Assembly (NCBI GenBank): GCA_902606965.1
Contig: CACLIK010000006.1
Span: forward strand, 1 to 45,625
Length of the DNA stretch: 45,625 nucleotides
Direction: 5' to 3'
From: an uncultured marine group I thaumarchaeote
GTDB lineage: Archaea > Thermoproteota > Nitrososphaeria > Nitrososphaerales > Nitrosopumilaceae
Position 1 is the first letter of the stretch, and the number at the start of each line of letters is the position of its first letter. Under the pieces are notes generated by a model. The model saw nothing but the letters and a program-made list of their open reading frames with translations, did no database searches and was not told the origin of the DNA. Below, in pieces: positions 31,383 to 39,272 of this stretch. The position numbers and the translations under genes are program-made.

Positions 31383-33083
31383 CTAATATTCCTTTGAAAT
31401 GTCATTCCATTTTGAGTTGATATCTTTTACCCACAGAAATTTTTTCTGTAATGCAGAAGTGTAAAGCTTTTCCCAATCTGCATCCACTTCGTCAGTCCAT
31501 GTTTTGAAAATCCTTGGGTCAATATAATTTCTGAGTGATGTTCCAAGATTATAGTCCCTTGTTTTTTCTGAAAGACTTACTTGAAGTTCCAACTTTTCAA
31601 TTCTTTCAATATGTTTTATCTTTCGATTTTTTATTGTGGTTTTTATTTTTTTGATCCTTTCCTTTTGCTTTTCTTTCAGTTTTTCAGTTTTTACAACCTT
31701 AGATTCTGCTTTTTTTAACAACTCCTGAGTTGCCTCCCATGGTTTTGTTTTTTCCGCAGTTTTTAGCGTATCTCTCTTCTTTTGTAATGACGCTTCAAAG
31801 TTTTTTGGAATGGTTCTTTTATGATTACACATAATGGCTGCATCCAGATTTGCTAATTTTGCATGGAATAATTTTTTCATATTAGATTCAGATTTAACAT
31901 CTGCATGTTCACGAAGGTATTTTGTGACAACCCTTGAGGCTAGGTATGTTCTAAAGACCTTCGCAGAAAGACCCTTGACTATTGTTGAATAATAGGCATT
32001 AACATGCCTAGACGTAATGCCATCGAAAATCTCTTCATTTTCTTTTTTATTTGAAACAAACTCTTTCAGATTGTCATAAAATTGCTTATCTTGACCCTGT
32101 GCTGGAATCGTTTCCTTCCATCTGACACTATCCTTACCAAGAAAATCAAATTCAATTACATTGTTAGCAAGTTTGATATGTTCCTTTCGTAATGTAGTAG
32201 CACCTACAGTGTCTGCCTCGTCAGGATCTTTTTCATCACCAACTCTCATAGCAGTGCGATAAATCAAATAGCATGCAGTAGCTATTCTTTTATTTTTTTG
32301 TTCTTTGTCTTGCATGTCCTTAACAATATGTGTCTTGACATTTTCAATTTCTCTTGACAAGTTTTTTGCTTTGTCATACTTTGCTTGGTCTCTTTCCTGT
32401 TTTATTCCAGCAGTATCAGCTAACCAAACATATTTTCGTTTTTGGGTAAGAATATCCATCCAACTTGCCACCCACATAGAATCTCTGTCATGGACAATCT
32501 TGCCCCATTTTCCTTCAGGAATTTTTGCTTCTTTACCTAGATTGAGAGTTACATCTTTAGCTGTAGCACGTGGTTTGTATCTACCCCGCATTGGATGTTC
32601 ACCCCTGCCCATAAAAATTCCTGGTGGCTCTGCCATGTAATTGCCCAGTTCCACTTCTTTTCCATCCATAATCGCTTTTCCATACTTCTCCTTCATCTTC
32701 TCACGAATTTCCTTTCGTTTTAACGCTAGAGCCTTCTTTTCTTCTTTTGTCACCAATTCTTTTTCTTCTTTTTCTTTGTCTACTAGATTATATGCTTCAG
32801 AAAAATCAATATCAGTATACTGTAGACCACTAAATTTTTTGTCAAGTGTTTTGGTAAAATCTGTTACAAAATTTTTCTGAAAGATTGGATCCTCTACGTA
32901 TTTTTCTGTCATACCAGGTTTTGGTGCATCCTTCTTTTTTGCCCACTGATAGATCATTTCTTCTTGAAGTAAATCAAGTAGAATGTTTTCTCCTTTGATC
33001 TTTATCTTGATTCCCTTGGACTCAAAGTCTGGAGGGAAAAGTATTCCGTTATGTTGTAATGTTTTCCATTTCATAGATTTCAC
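31383..33083 (-). CDS. DNA topoisomerase IB (eukaryote-type)
   Basis: The 566-residue protein follows eukaryotic topoisomerase I: an N-terminal core starting KWKTLQHNGILFPPDF, EPPGIFMGRGEHPMRGR, the active-site region TAMRVGDEKDPDEADTVGATTLRKEHI, SRHVNAYY and FRTYLASRVVTKYL, a coiled linker, and the C-terminal catalytic block LGTSLRNYIDPRIFKTW with Tyr about 520. It relaxes supercoils by nicking one strand through a 3'-phosphotyrosine. A topoisomerase IB is a known marker of Thaumarchaeota among archaea. The start is GTG 33083, or the ATG at 33074 (MKWKTL). Confidence 0.95.
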   Translation of the reverse strand: MKSMKWKTLQHNGILFPPDFESKGIKIKIKGENILLDLLQEEMIYQWAKKKDAPKPGMTEKYVEDPIFQKNFVTDFTKTLDKKFSGLQYTDIDFSEAYNLVDKEKEEKELVTKEEKKALALKRKEIREKMKEKYGKAIMDGKEVELGNYMAEPPGIFMGRGEHPMRGRYKPRATAKDVTLNLGKEAKIPEGKWGKIVHDRDSMWVASWMDILTQKRKYVWLADTAGIKQERDQAKYDKAKNLSREIENVKTHIVKDMQDKEQKNKRIATACYLIYRTAMRVGDEKDPDEADTVGATTLRKEHIKLANNVIEFDFLGKDSVRWKETIPAQGQDKQFYDNLKEFVSNKKENEEIFDGITSRHVNAYYSTIVKGLSAKVFRTYLASRVVTKYLREHADVKSESNMKKLFHAKLANLDAAIMCNHKRTIPKNFEASLQKKRDTLKTAEKTKPWEATQELLKKAESKVVKTEKLKEKQKERIKKIKTTIKNRKIKHIERIEKLELQVSLSEKTRDYNLGTSLRNYIDPRIFKTWTDEVDADWEKLYTSALQKKFLWVKDINSKWNDISKEY

Positions 33084-33182
33084 TAGTGTAATACGACTTT
33101 GACAAAAATTGATTAAAACTGTATATCAATCTAACCACAAAAATGTCTTCAAAAATAAGTCAAGATGATATCTGTTAAAGAG

Positions 33183-34016
33183 TTATTCTCCATATAGTTC
33201 CTTTTTTAAATAATTCTCAAATTCTATGTCTGTTTTACTTTTCTTTGCTTCTAAGAACATTGATGCATCATTTCCAACAATGTATCTAGGCAATGGCTTG
33301 TCATCATTGATTGATTTAATGATTGCATCAGCAACTTCTTTTGGTGGAGTTCCCATTTCTGCCATCATTTTGACACCTGAAATCACCTTCACAGTGATAT
33401 CCTTATACGCAGTACCTGATTCTGATTTTTTAGCTAATTTGACAGGATTGAAGAAGTTTGTTTTTATCACTCCAGGTTCAATTATTATAACATCCACACC
33501 AAACGGTGACAATTCTAATCGTAAGGATTCACTTAGTCCCTCTAAAGCAAATTTGGAGCTAATGTATGCAGGCGATGCTGGAAATCCAATTCTGCCAGCA
33601 ACTGAGCTAATGTTAATTATTTTCCCAGAACCTTGCGTTCTCATTGTTGGACAAACTTCCTGAATTAATCTTATTATTGAAAAGAAATTTGTCTCAAACT
33701 GTTTTTTAAACTCATCAACAGATACATCTTCAACACATCCCCAAAGACCCCATCCAGCATTATTAACAAGAACATCAATTCTTTGTTTTTCATCAAGGAT
33801 TTTTTTTATGGCAGTTTTAATTGAATTCTCATCATCCACATCTAATTCTAAAACGTCAATTTTCAAATTCTCTTTTTTTCCTAATTCTTTAATTTTGTCA
33901 CTTTTTGTGGTGTCCCTCATTGTTGCATACGTATAATATCCCTCTCTTGCTAGTGTTAGTGCAGTTTCAAATCCTATTCCACTAGACGCTCCAGTAACGA
34001 CCGCAATTTTTTCCAT
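33183..34016 (-). CDS. Short-chain dehydrogenase/reductase
   Basis: The 277-residue protein has the classical SDR motifs: VVTGASSGIGFETAL for cofactor binding, NNAGWG, the catalytic Ser in ISSVAGRIGFP and Y-I-S-S-K with the catalytic Tyr and Lys, then IIEPGVIKTNFF. The TMRDTTKSD segment after the second strand, with Arg, suits NADP(H). The substrate is unknown. A 99-bp AT-rich gap separates it from the topoisomerase gene. Confidence 0.92.
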   Translation of the reverse strand: MEKIAVVTGASSGIGFETALTLAREGYYTYATMRDTTKSDKIKELGKKENLKIDVLELDVDDENSIKTAIKKILDEKQRIDVLVNNAGWGLWGCVEDVSVDEFKKQFETNFFSIIRLIQEVCPTMRTQGSGKIINISSVAGRIGFPASPAYISSKFALEGLSESLRLELSPFGVDVIIIEPGVIKTNFFNPVKLAKKSESGTAYKDITVKVISGVKMMAEMGTPPKEVADAIIKSINDDKPLPRYIVGNDASMFLEAKKSKTDIEFENYLKKELYGE

Positions 34017-34152
34017 GTGAATTTTTTATTATTACTATCTAATAGTTTTATGATTGAATTACACGGTAATTTCTCAATAGAGGCGTGCATGGATCTCTAT
34101 ACTATAGGAAAAACTGCGAAACGAATATTTACAATTACTATAAGCCAAAAAT

Positions 34153-34347
34153 ATGGCAAGCTATACAGGTCAAGTAGCCACAATACACAAGCAGTTTAAT
34201 GCAGCACTCAAGAGGGCTAAATCAAGACAGGCAGTTTTAAACGCCTATTGGAAACACAAAGCACAACACGAAAGACTTCTGAGACAACATCTTAAAGAAG
34301 AAATGGCTCAAGTTAACCGAGTAAAATCCAAAATCAAATATAGATAA
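34153..34347 (+). CDS. Small basic helical protein
   Basis: The 64-residue protein is very basic, with repeated helix-forming stretches (IHKQFNAALKRAKSRQAVLNAYWKHKAQHERLLRQ). AATATTTAC lies about 30 nt before the ATG and a run of nine T follows at 34363-34371, framing a complete monocistronic unit. It may bind nucleic acid, but no family is recognised. The 136 bp upstream, between it and the SDR gene, hold only promoter-like AT-rich sequence; a 60-residue ORF at 34017 there is probably chance. Confidence 0.6.
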   Translation: MASYTGQVATIHKQFNAALKRAKSRQAVLNAYWKHKAQHERLLRQHLKEEMAQVNRVKSKIKYR

Positions 34348-34362
34348 TCTCTATATTTTGAA

Positions 34363-34371
34363 TTTTTTTTT
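34363..34371 (+). terminator. Poly-T terminator after the small basic protein gene
   Basis: Nine consecutive T follow the stop codon by about 16 nt. Archaeal RNA polymerase often stops on such runs without a hairpin. Confidence 0.5.
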
Positions 34372-34407
34372 GATCAGTTATTATGTAACATGTATGTATT
34401 AACATAA

Positions 34408-35190
34408 TTGAAAAAATTGAATATTAACAAAATCTACAATAAAGATTGTATTACCGGAATGAAAACTATACCTGATGAAAAAGTAGATTTGGTTGTTACT
34501 GATCCCCCATTCGCAATAAATTTCAAGGCTAAAAAAGCAAACTACAATAGAACATCTTCACGGGTTTTATCTGGATATAATGAAATCAAAGCGGAAGATT
34601 ACTATGATTTTACAAATGCTTGGATGCAAGAAGTCTATAGAGTTTTAAAAAAATCTGGTAGCATGTATGTATTTTCAGGCTGGAATAACCTCAAAGATAT
34701 TCTTACTGCATTAGATGAGAACGGTTTCATTACAATCAATCATATAATTTGGAAATACCAGTTCGGGGTTGTCACATCCAAAAAATTTGTTACTTCACAT
34801 TATCACTGCATTTTTGTGTGTAAGGATGAAAAAAAACGTAAATTCTTTCCATACTCTAGGTTTCAGAAAGGAGATAAGACGCCAGATGGTCAGAGTCTTC
34901 ATTATAGAGATAAAGAAGACGTATGGATCATAAACCGGGAATATTGGACTGGTGATGATAAAACTCCTACAAAACTTCCTGCTGAAATAATTAAAAAAAT
35001 TCTACAATATTCAAGTGAAAAAACTGATTTAGTATTGGATCCATTTATTGGATCAGGTCAGGTAGCTGTAGTAAGCAAGATGTTAGGGAGAAAATATTTA
35101 GGATTTGAAATAGTAAAACAATACCATAATTTTGCATCCAGACGTCTTCAAAAAAATGTCTACCGATTAAAAAAAGAAATAAAGACTTGA
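34408..35190 (+). CDS. Solitary DNA methyltransferase (N6-adenine or N4-cytosine, beta class)
   Basis: The 260-residue enzyme has catalytic motif IV DLVVTDPPFAINF near the N terminus and the SAM-binding motif I LDPFIGSGQVAVVSKMLGRKYLGFE near the C terminus. This order defines the beta class of amino-methyltransferases. A target-recognition region lies between them. The start is TTG at 34408; a TTATTATGTAAC box about 25 nt upstream supports a leaderless message. No restriction nuclease is next to it (the nuclease-like gene is 11 kb away), so it is probably a stand-alone epigenetic or protective methylase. The recognition sequence is unknown. Confidence 0.9.
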   Translation: MKKLNINKIYNKDCITGMKTIPDEKVDLVVTDPPFAINFKAKKANYNRTSSRVLSGYNEIKAEDYYDFTNAWMQEVYRVLKKSGSMYVFSGWNNLKDILTALDENGFITINHIIWKYQFGVVTSKKFVTSHYHCIFVCKDEKKRKFFPYSRFQKGDKTPDGQSLHYRDKEDVWIINREYWTGDDKTPTKLPAEIIKKILQYSSEKTDLVLDPFIGSGQVAVVSKMLGRKYLGFEIVKQYHNFASRRLQKNVYRLKKEIKT

Positions 35191-35532
35191 CTATTCAGTC
35201 TGTGTTTCGTTCTTTGGCTGCCCAATCTTATCTTCTATTATTTTCTTAAGTTCTACATCAGTTTTTTTTTCATAATCTATTCCTAACTGGCTTGCCGTCA
35301 TCTCAAGTTTTTTTCTTTCATCCTTTACAGGACCAGAAACTTGAAGATTTTTGTTTGTGGTACCCTTCATTTCATTTTCAAACTGAGTTTTTGCATTGCT
35401 GTATTCACCAACTAGCCGTCCTATCTTTTTTGCCACATCAGGAAAACGGTTTGTACCAAAAAGTAGTATTAAAGCGATGAATATTATCACTATCCATTCA
35501 GTACCAATAATGTTCAACGTATATTCTAACAT
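35191..35532 (-). CDS. tatA: Twin-arginine translocase subunit TatA
   Basis: The 113-residue protein has one N-terminal membrane helix (TEWIVIIFIALILLFGTNRFP) and the FG hinge followed by the amphipathic helix PDVAKKIGRLVGEYSNA, as in TatA/TatB. The C-terminal tail is charged and probably cytoplasmic. TatA forms the channel that exports folded proteins. TatC is not in the window. Downstream the stop abuts the convergent methyltransferase gene. Confidence 0.9.
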   Translation of the reverse strand: MLEYTLNIIGTEWIVIIFIALILLFGTNRFPDVAKKIGRLVGEYSNAKTQFENEMKGTTNKNLQVSGPVKDERKKLEMTASQLGIDYEKKTDVELKKIIEDKIGQPKNETQTE

Positions 35533-35580
35533 ACAAATAATTTGTTTCTTACAAAATTAAATATTTATCTTGATTTTGCT

Positions 35581-36270
35581 TCATTTATACGCAGCAATCA
35601 TAATTGCCCCACCCATCATGTCTTTTTCAAATTCAACTTTTGTGAACTTTTCAAGAAGCATTGACTCCAGTTTTTTATTCTGTGGCCAAAGTTTGTACGT
35701 TCCATACAGGGCAGCAAATTTCAAGCCAAGCTTACCACCTGCCATATATGCTACAATCGGTAAAATCAGCTTGAGATAAAATGAAACACCAAATCTAACA
35801 ATTGCTTTATCTGGTTTTCCTAAATCAACGATGATCCACTTGCCATCGTTCTTCAGAACTCTGTGAATTTCTGCAATGGCTGTTTTTAAACTGATTGCGT
35901 CACGTAATGAATAACCAGAAAGAACTACATCAAACTGTTGGTTCCTAAACGGAGTATGCTCAAACACTCCACATGCTACCTCGGGTTTTTTTTTGAAAAG
36001 TCTGTCAGTATTTTTTATCATTTGGAGGAGAGGATCATACAGTACAATCTCCACTTTTCCATTCGTAATATTCAATGCAGTTTTTGACATATTACCAAAT
36101 CCTGAACCAGCATCAAGTATCTTATCACCATCTTGTATTCTTCCACTTATTGCTCGGTTACGATGTTCAGAATCTTTGCCTAGCGATATATACGAATTCA
36201 CTTTATCATAAACAGGAATAATTTCCTGCAATACATCAAGTACCTCGCCCCAATAGCTGCCTAAACCCAC
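35581..36270 (-). CDS. UbiE/COQ5-like SAM methyltransferase
   Basis: The protein shows the UbiE pattern VYDKVNSYISLGKDSEHRNRA, the SAM motif KILDAGSGFGNMS, FDVVLSGYSLRDA and EIHRVLKNDGKWIIVDLGKP, plus a long hydrophobic-tailed C terminus. Ubiquinone/menaquinone methylation is the family's best-known role, but thaumarchaeal quinone pathways differ and the substrate is open. The ORF-track start at 36372 would overlap psmA by 65 bp. A GTG at 36270, just past the psmA stop, gives MGLGSYWGEVLDVL and is my choice. It is probably transcribed with psmA. Confidence 0.85.
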   Translation of the reverse strand: MGLGSYWGEVLDVLQEIIPVYDKVNSYISLGKDSEHRNRAISGRIQDGDKILDAGSGFGNMSKTALNITNGKVEIVLYDPLLQMIKNTDRLFKKKPEVACGVFEHTPFRNQQFDVVLSGYSLRDAISLKTAIAEIHRVLKNDGKWIIVDLGKPDKAIVRFGVSFYLKLILPIVAYMAGGKLGLKFAALYGTYKLWPQNKKLESMLLEKFTKVEFEKDMMGGAIMIAAYK

Positions 36271-36307
36271 ACATGTGTTAATATTTTTGATATTATATTC
36301 TGTACTC

Positions 36308-37027
36308 TTATTTTGAAGAGCCGCCCACCGATTGGGCATGTTTTGCCATCTCATCAATGGATATTTTTTCAAATTGTTTAGTATCTGATTTGATCCTTGC
36401 CATTCTGATATGTTTCACACCCTTTTCATCACTCTTGAGGTTTATTGCAGAAATTGCCATTGACATGGCATCGTCCATAGACATTTCTTTTTTGTAATTC
36501 TTTTCTAAAAAGTCGGTAACTTCGTCTGAATTGCCCCCTATTGCAACTGCAGCATATGGAACATATGTACCACTTGGATCAGTGACAAATATTCTCGTTC
36601 CCTTTCTGTCTATACCAGCAATGATTAATGCTACACCAAATGGTCTAACACCCGAATATTGGGTGAATTGGTGTGATTGATCTGCCAAGTGTTTGGCAAC
36701 AGTTTCTATCTCCACAGATTCATCATAAGTTAACTTGTTACTTTGTGAGAAAAATCGTGCACTGTCTACTAAAACACGAGCATCCGGAATATATCCTGCC
36801 GCAGCAATACCAATATGATCATCCACTTGGAAAATTTTCTGTGTGATGTCTTCGACTTGAAGATCGCGTGATTTTTCTTCGACAGCTACTATAACACCAT
36901 CTTTGGATTGCAAGCCAATTGCAATCGCTCCTCTTTTGATAGTTTCAATAGCGTATTCGACCTGGTAAATTCTACCATCCGGTGAATACATTGTAGGCGT
37001 CATATCGTAGCCACGTGATGCCATCAT
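36308..37027 (-). CDS. psmA: Proteasome subunit alpha
   Basis: The protein has the alpha-subunit N-terminal signature GYDMTPTMYSPDGRIYQVEYA, then GAIAIGLQSKDGVIVAVEEK, AAAGYIPDARVLVD and PFGVALIIAGID. Alpha rings form the outer gates of the 20S proteasome. I take the ATG at 37027 (MMASRGYD) because a minus-strand CTTAAATTG centred near 37056 is 29 nt away, whereas the ORF-track TTG at 37048 would be only 8 nt from it. It is upstream of the UbiE-like gene. Confidence 0.95.
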   Translation of the reverse strand: MMASRGYDMTPTMYSPDGRIYQVEYAIETIKRGAIAIGLQSKDGVIVAVEEKSRDLQVEDITQKIFQVDDHIGIAAAGYIPDARVLVDSARFFSQSNKLTYDESVEIETVAKHLADQSHQFTQYSGVRPFGVALIIAGIDRKGTRIFVTDPSGTYVPYAAVAIGGNSDEVTDFLEKNYKKEMSMDDAMSMAISAINLKSDEKGVKHIRMARIKSDTKQFEKISIDEMAKHAQSVGGSSK

Positions 37028-37128
37028 AATATTTCGATTCGATTTCAAGTCAATTTAAGGGTTGGTTATGGAATAATCAAAATCATCGACCCGTATCTAT
37101 TAAAATATAGAATTACTTTTGATCATCC

Positions 37129-37503
37129 ATGGGAAACCAACTAGATCAATTTCTTGATCAAAAATACATTAACCTTGAGACGTACAAAAAGGATGGAACA
37201 CCAATCAAAACTCCAGTTTGGTTTGTGATTGATAATGGTCTAATCTATGTAATAACCCGTGATAGTACTGGTAAAGTTAAACGGTTAAGAAATAATTGTG
37301 ATGTCAGAATTGTTTCATGTTCATTCAAGGGCGAACCAAAAGATGAATGGGTAAAAGCAAAAGCGGAAAATATTACAGGAGACGAGGCAGATAAGGCAAT
37401 CAAACTTCGCAAAAAAAAATATGGTATGTCTGCCAGATTGATTGGTCTATTTACATCACAAAAGGGCAATCTTGTCGCTTACTCTATCAAACCAATCGAT
37501 TAG
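37129..37503 (+). CDS. PPOX-class (F420/flavin) split-barrel oxidoreductase
   Basis: The 124-residue protein matches the PPOX fold: FLDQKYINLETYKKDGTPIKTPVWFVIDNGLIYVITRDSTGK, VKRLRNNCDVRIVSCSFKG and WVKAKAENITGDEADKAI. This subgroup often uses F420H2 as a cofactor. The substrate is not known. An ATTAAAATATAG box lies about 25 nt before the ATG. A second, more distant split-barrel protein is at 12298-12606. Confidence 0.85.
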   Translation: MGNQLDQFLDQKYINLETYKKDGTPIKTPVWFVIDNGLIYVITRDSTGKVKRLRNNCDVRIVSCSFKGEPKDEWVKAKAENITGDEADKAIKLRKKKYGMSARLIGLFTSQKGNLVAYSIKPID

Positions 37504-37534
37504 AATTTTTTAGAAATTTGATTATTCAAGAGAC

Positions 37535-37547
37535 ATTTAAATATAAA
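37535..37547 (+). promoter_or_regulatory. TATA box of gdhA
   Basis: ATTTAAATATAAA is centred about 29 nt before the TTG at 37570 and supports that start without a ribosome site. Confidence 0.6.
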
Positions 37548-37569
37548 TTGGAATTAAACCTGATCCATC

Positions 37570-38844
37570 TTGACTCAGCCAGACCCATTTGATAATGCAT
37601 CAAAACAGGTTAATGATGCATGTGATGTTTTAGGGATAGATGATGAAGGAATCAGAAATTATTTGATTATGCCAAATAGATTCCTTCGAGTTAAAGTTCC
37701 AGTAAAAATGGATGATGGTAAGATTAGAGTTTTTACGGGATTCAGATGTCAACATAACAACGATAGGGGACCATACAAAGGTGGTATAAGATACTTTGAC
37801 CCTGAAGGCGGTGTTAAGTATATGGAACGAGAAGTAATGGCCCTTTCATCTTGGATGACATGGAAATGCGCTGTTGTTGATGTACCACTAGGAGGTGGTA
37901 AGGGAGGAATTTTTGTCAATCCTAAAAAAGAAAAACTTAGTGATGGTGAGATGGAAAGATTAACCAGACAGTTTGCATCTAAGATTGCCGAGGTAATAGG
38001 TCCACAGAAAGATATTCCTGCTCCAGATGTCTATACAACTGGAAGAGAGATGACACAGATTATGGATACATTTACCAAAATGAGTGGAAATAATTATTCG
38101 CCAGGAACTATAACTGGAAAACCAATTCCTGTTGGTGGTTCTCTTGCACGCAATGTTGCTACAGGTTTGGGTAATGCTTATTGTATTAGAGAAGCAGCAA
38201 AAATTTTGAATATTGATCTTAAAGGCGCTAAAGTAGTATTACAAGGATTTGGAAATGCTTCAACCTTTTCTGGTGAATATCTAGAAAAAATGGGTGCAAA
38301 ATGTATTGCAGCAAGTGATTCGAAAGGCTCAATTCTAGTTCCTGACGGATTCAAAGTTCAAGATTTGATTGATTACAAACAGAAGGAAGGTTCTGTTGTA
38401 GGTTATCCAGGTAGCAAAGAAATTTCTACAGAGGAATTGCTCACAACTGATTGTGAGATCTTGGTTCCTGGCGCACTTGAAAACCAAATCACTGCTGAGA
38501 TTGCAGAGAAATTAAAATGTAAAATTATTGGTGAAGCTGCAAACGGTCCTACTTTACCTGAAGCTGATCCAGTTCTTCACAAGAAAGGAATTTTTGTTAT
38601 ACCAGATATCTTGGCAAACTCTGGTGGTGTATGCATATCTTATTTGGAATGGGTACAAAACAACATGGGATATTACTGGACATTCGATGAAGTTGCAAGC
38701 AAGATGGAAGCTAAAATTGTCAAAGGCTTGAAGGACATGCATGACCTTTCCAAAAAACATGACATTGATAATAGAAGAGCGGCTATGGTATTAGCTGTAG
38801 AACGTGTTCTAGAAGCATTTAATCATAAAGGCATCTGGCCTTAG
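37570..38844 (+). CDS. gdhA: Glutamate dehydrogenase
   Basis: The 424-residue enzyme has the GDH signatures GFRCQHNNDRGPYKGGIRYFDP, the catalytic-Lys block WKCAVVDVPLGGGKGGI, the APDVYTTGREM loop and the nucleotide-binding VVLQGFGNASTFSGEYL. It interconverts glutamate and 2-oxoglutarate plus ammonia, so it ties ammonia, the substrate of these organisms' energy metabolism, to biosynthesis. Cofactor preference is not decided from sequence. The start is TTG. Confidence 0.95.
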   Translation: MTQPDPFDNASKQVNDACDVLGIDDEGIRNYLIMPNRFLRVKVPVKMDDGKIRVFTGFRCQHNNDRGPYKGGIRYFDPEGGVKYMEREVMALSSWMTWKCAVVDVPLGGGKGGIFVNPKKEKLSDGEMERLTRQFASKIAEVIGPQKDIPAPDVYTTGREMTQIMDTFTKMSGNNYSPGTITGKPIPVGGSLARNVATGLGNAYCIREAAKILNIDLKGAKVVLQGFGNASTFSGEYLEKMGAKCIAASDSKGSILVPDGFKVQDLIDYKQKEGSVVGYPGSKEISTEELLTTDCEILVPGALENQITAEIAEKLKCKIIGEAANGPTLPEADPVLHKKGIFVIPDILANSGGVCISYLEWVQNNMGYYWTFDEVASKMEAKIVKGLKDMHDLSKKHDIDNRRAAMVLAVERVLEAFNHKGIWP

Positions 38845-38847
38845 CCT

Positions 38848-39225
38848 CTAAACAAAATAAGACTCGTAACAAACTAACTGTTCGATAAATCGTATCTTTC
38901 CTTTCGTGATTGAAACTAACTTCTTCTTAAACAAAAGATCAATTTTTGTTCGATGTTCCAGCAACTCTATGATTTTTTTTGTCAGATACCTACCTTTTCT
39001 ATCGCCATCTAAAAGAAGAATCAGCTTACGATATTTAGCGGCTGAATCAGCAAATTTTATCATCCCATTGAACCTATGAAATTCTAAAATTTTGCCAGAA
39101 TAACCCAATTTCACTAGTGCGGCAGAGTCACGTTTTCCTTCCACAACTACCGCACAATTCTTTTGTGAATTTAGCAAATTCACGAATTTTTTCATCTCGG
39201 CTATTTCAGTTTCCGGAAATTCCAT
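38848..39225 (-). CDS. Stand-alone TOPRIM-domain protein
   Basis: The 125-residue protein is essentially one TOPRIM domain: an N-terminal helix, CAVVVEGKRDSAALVKLG with the conserved Glu, and LILLLDGDRKGRYLTKKII with the DxD motif. Small TOPRIM proteins of this type occur in archaea as DnaG-related or RNase M5-like nucleases; which applies is open. It is not the replicative DnaG, which lies at 42845. It converges on gdhA with a 3-bp gap and is divergent from the carbon-fixation synthetase, sharing an AT-rich promoter region. Confidence 0.85.
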   Translation of the reverse strand: MEFPETEIAEMKKFVNLLNSQKNCAVVVEGKRDSAALVKLGYSGKILEFHRFNGMIKFADSAAKYRKLILLLDGDRKGRYLTKKIIELLEHRTKIDLLFKKKLVSITKGKIRFIEQLVCYESYFV

Positions 39226-39272
39226 AATGGTAATAAGTTTAATATAATAACAAACTTTTTGATCGATCTACT

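Noticed and set aside
33143-33178. Possible 11-residue leader peptide (MSSKISQDDIC)
   Set aside because: Too short to separate from chance; no attenuation structure or conserved neighbour supports it.
34017-34199. 60-residue plus-strand ORF before the small basic protein gene
   Set aside because: It overlaps the better-supported ORF at 34153, spans its promoter and has no recognisable composition.
22469-35190. Restriction-modification pair of the nuclease-like gene and the DNA methyltransferase
   Set aside because: They are about 11 kb apart, on opposite strands, with many housekeeping genes between them.
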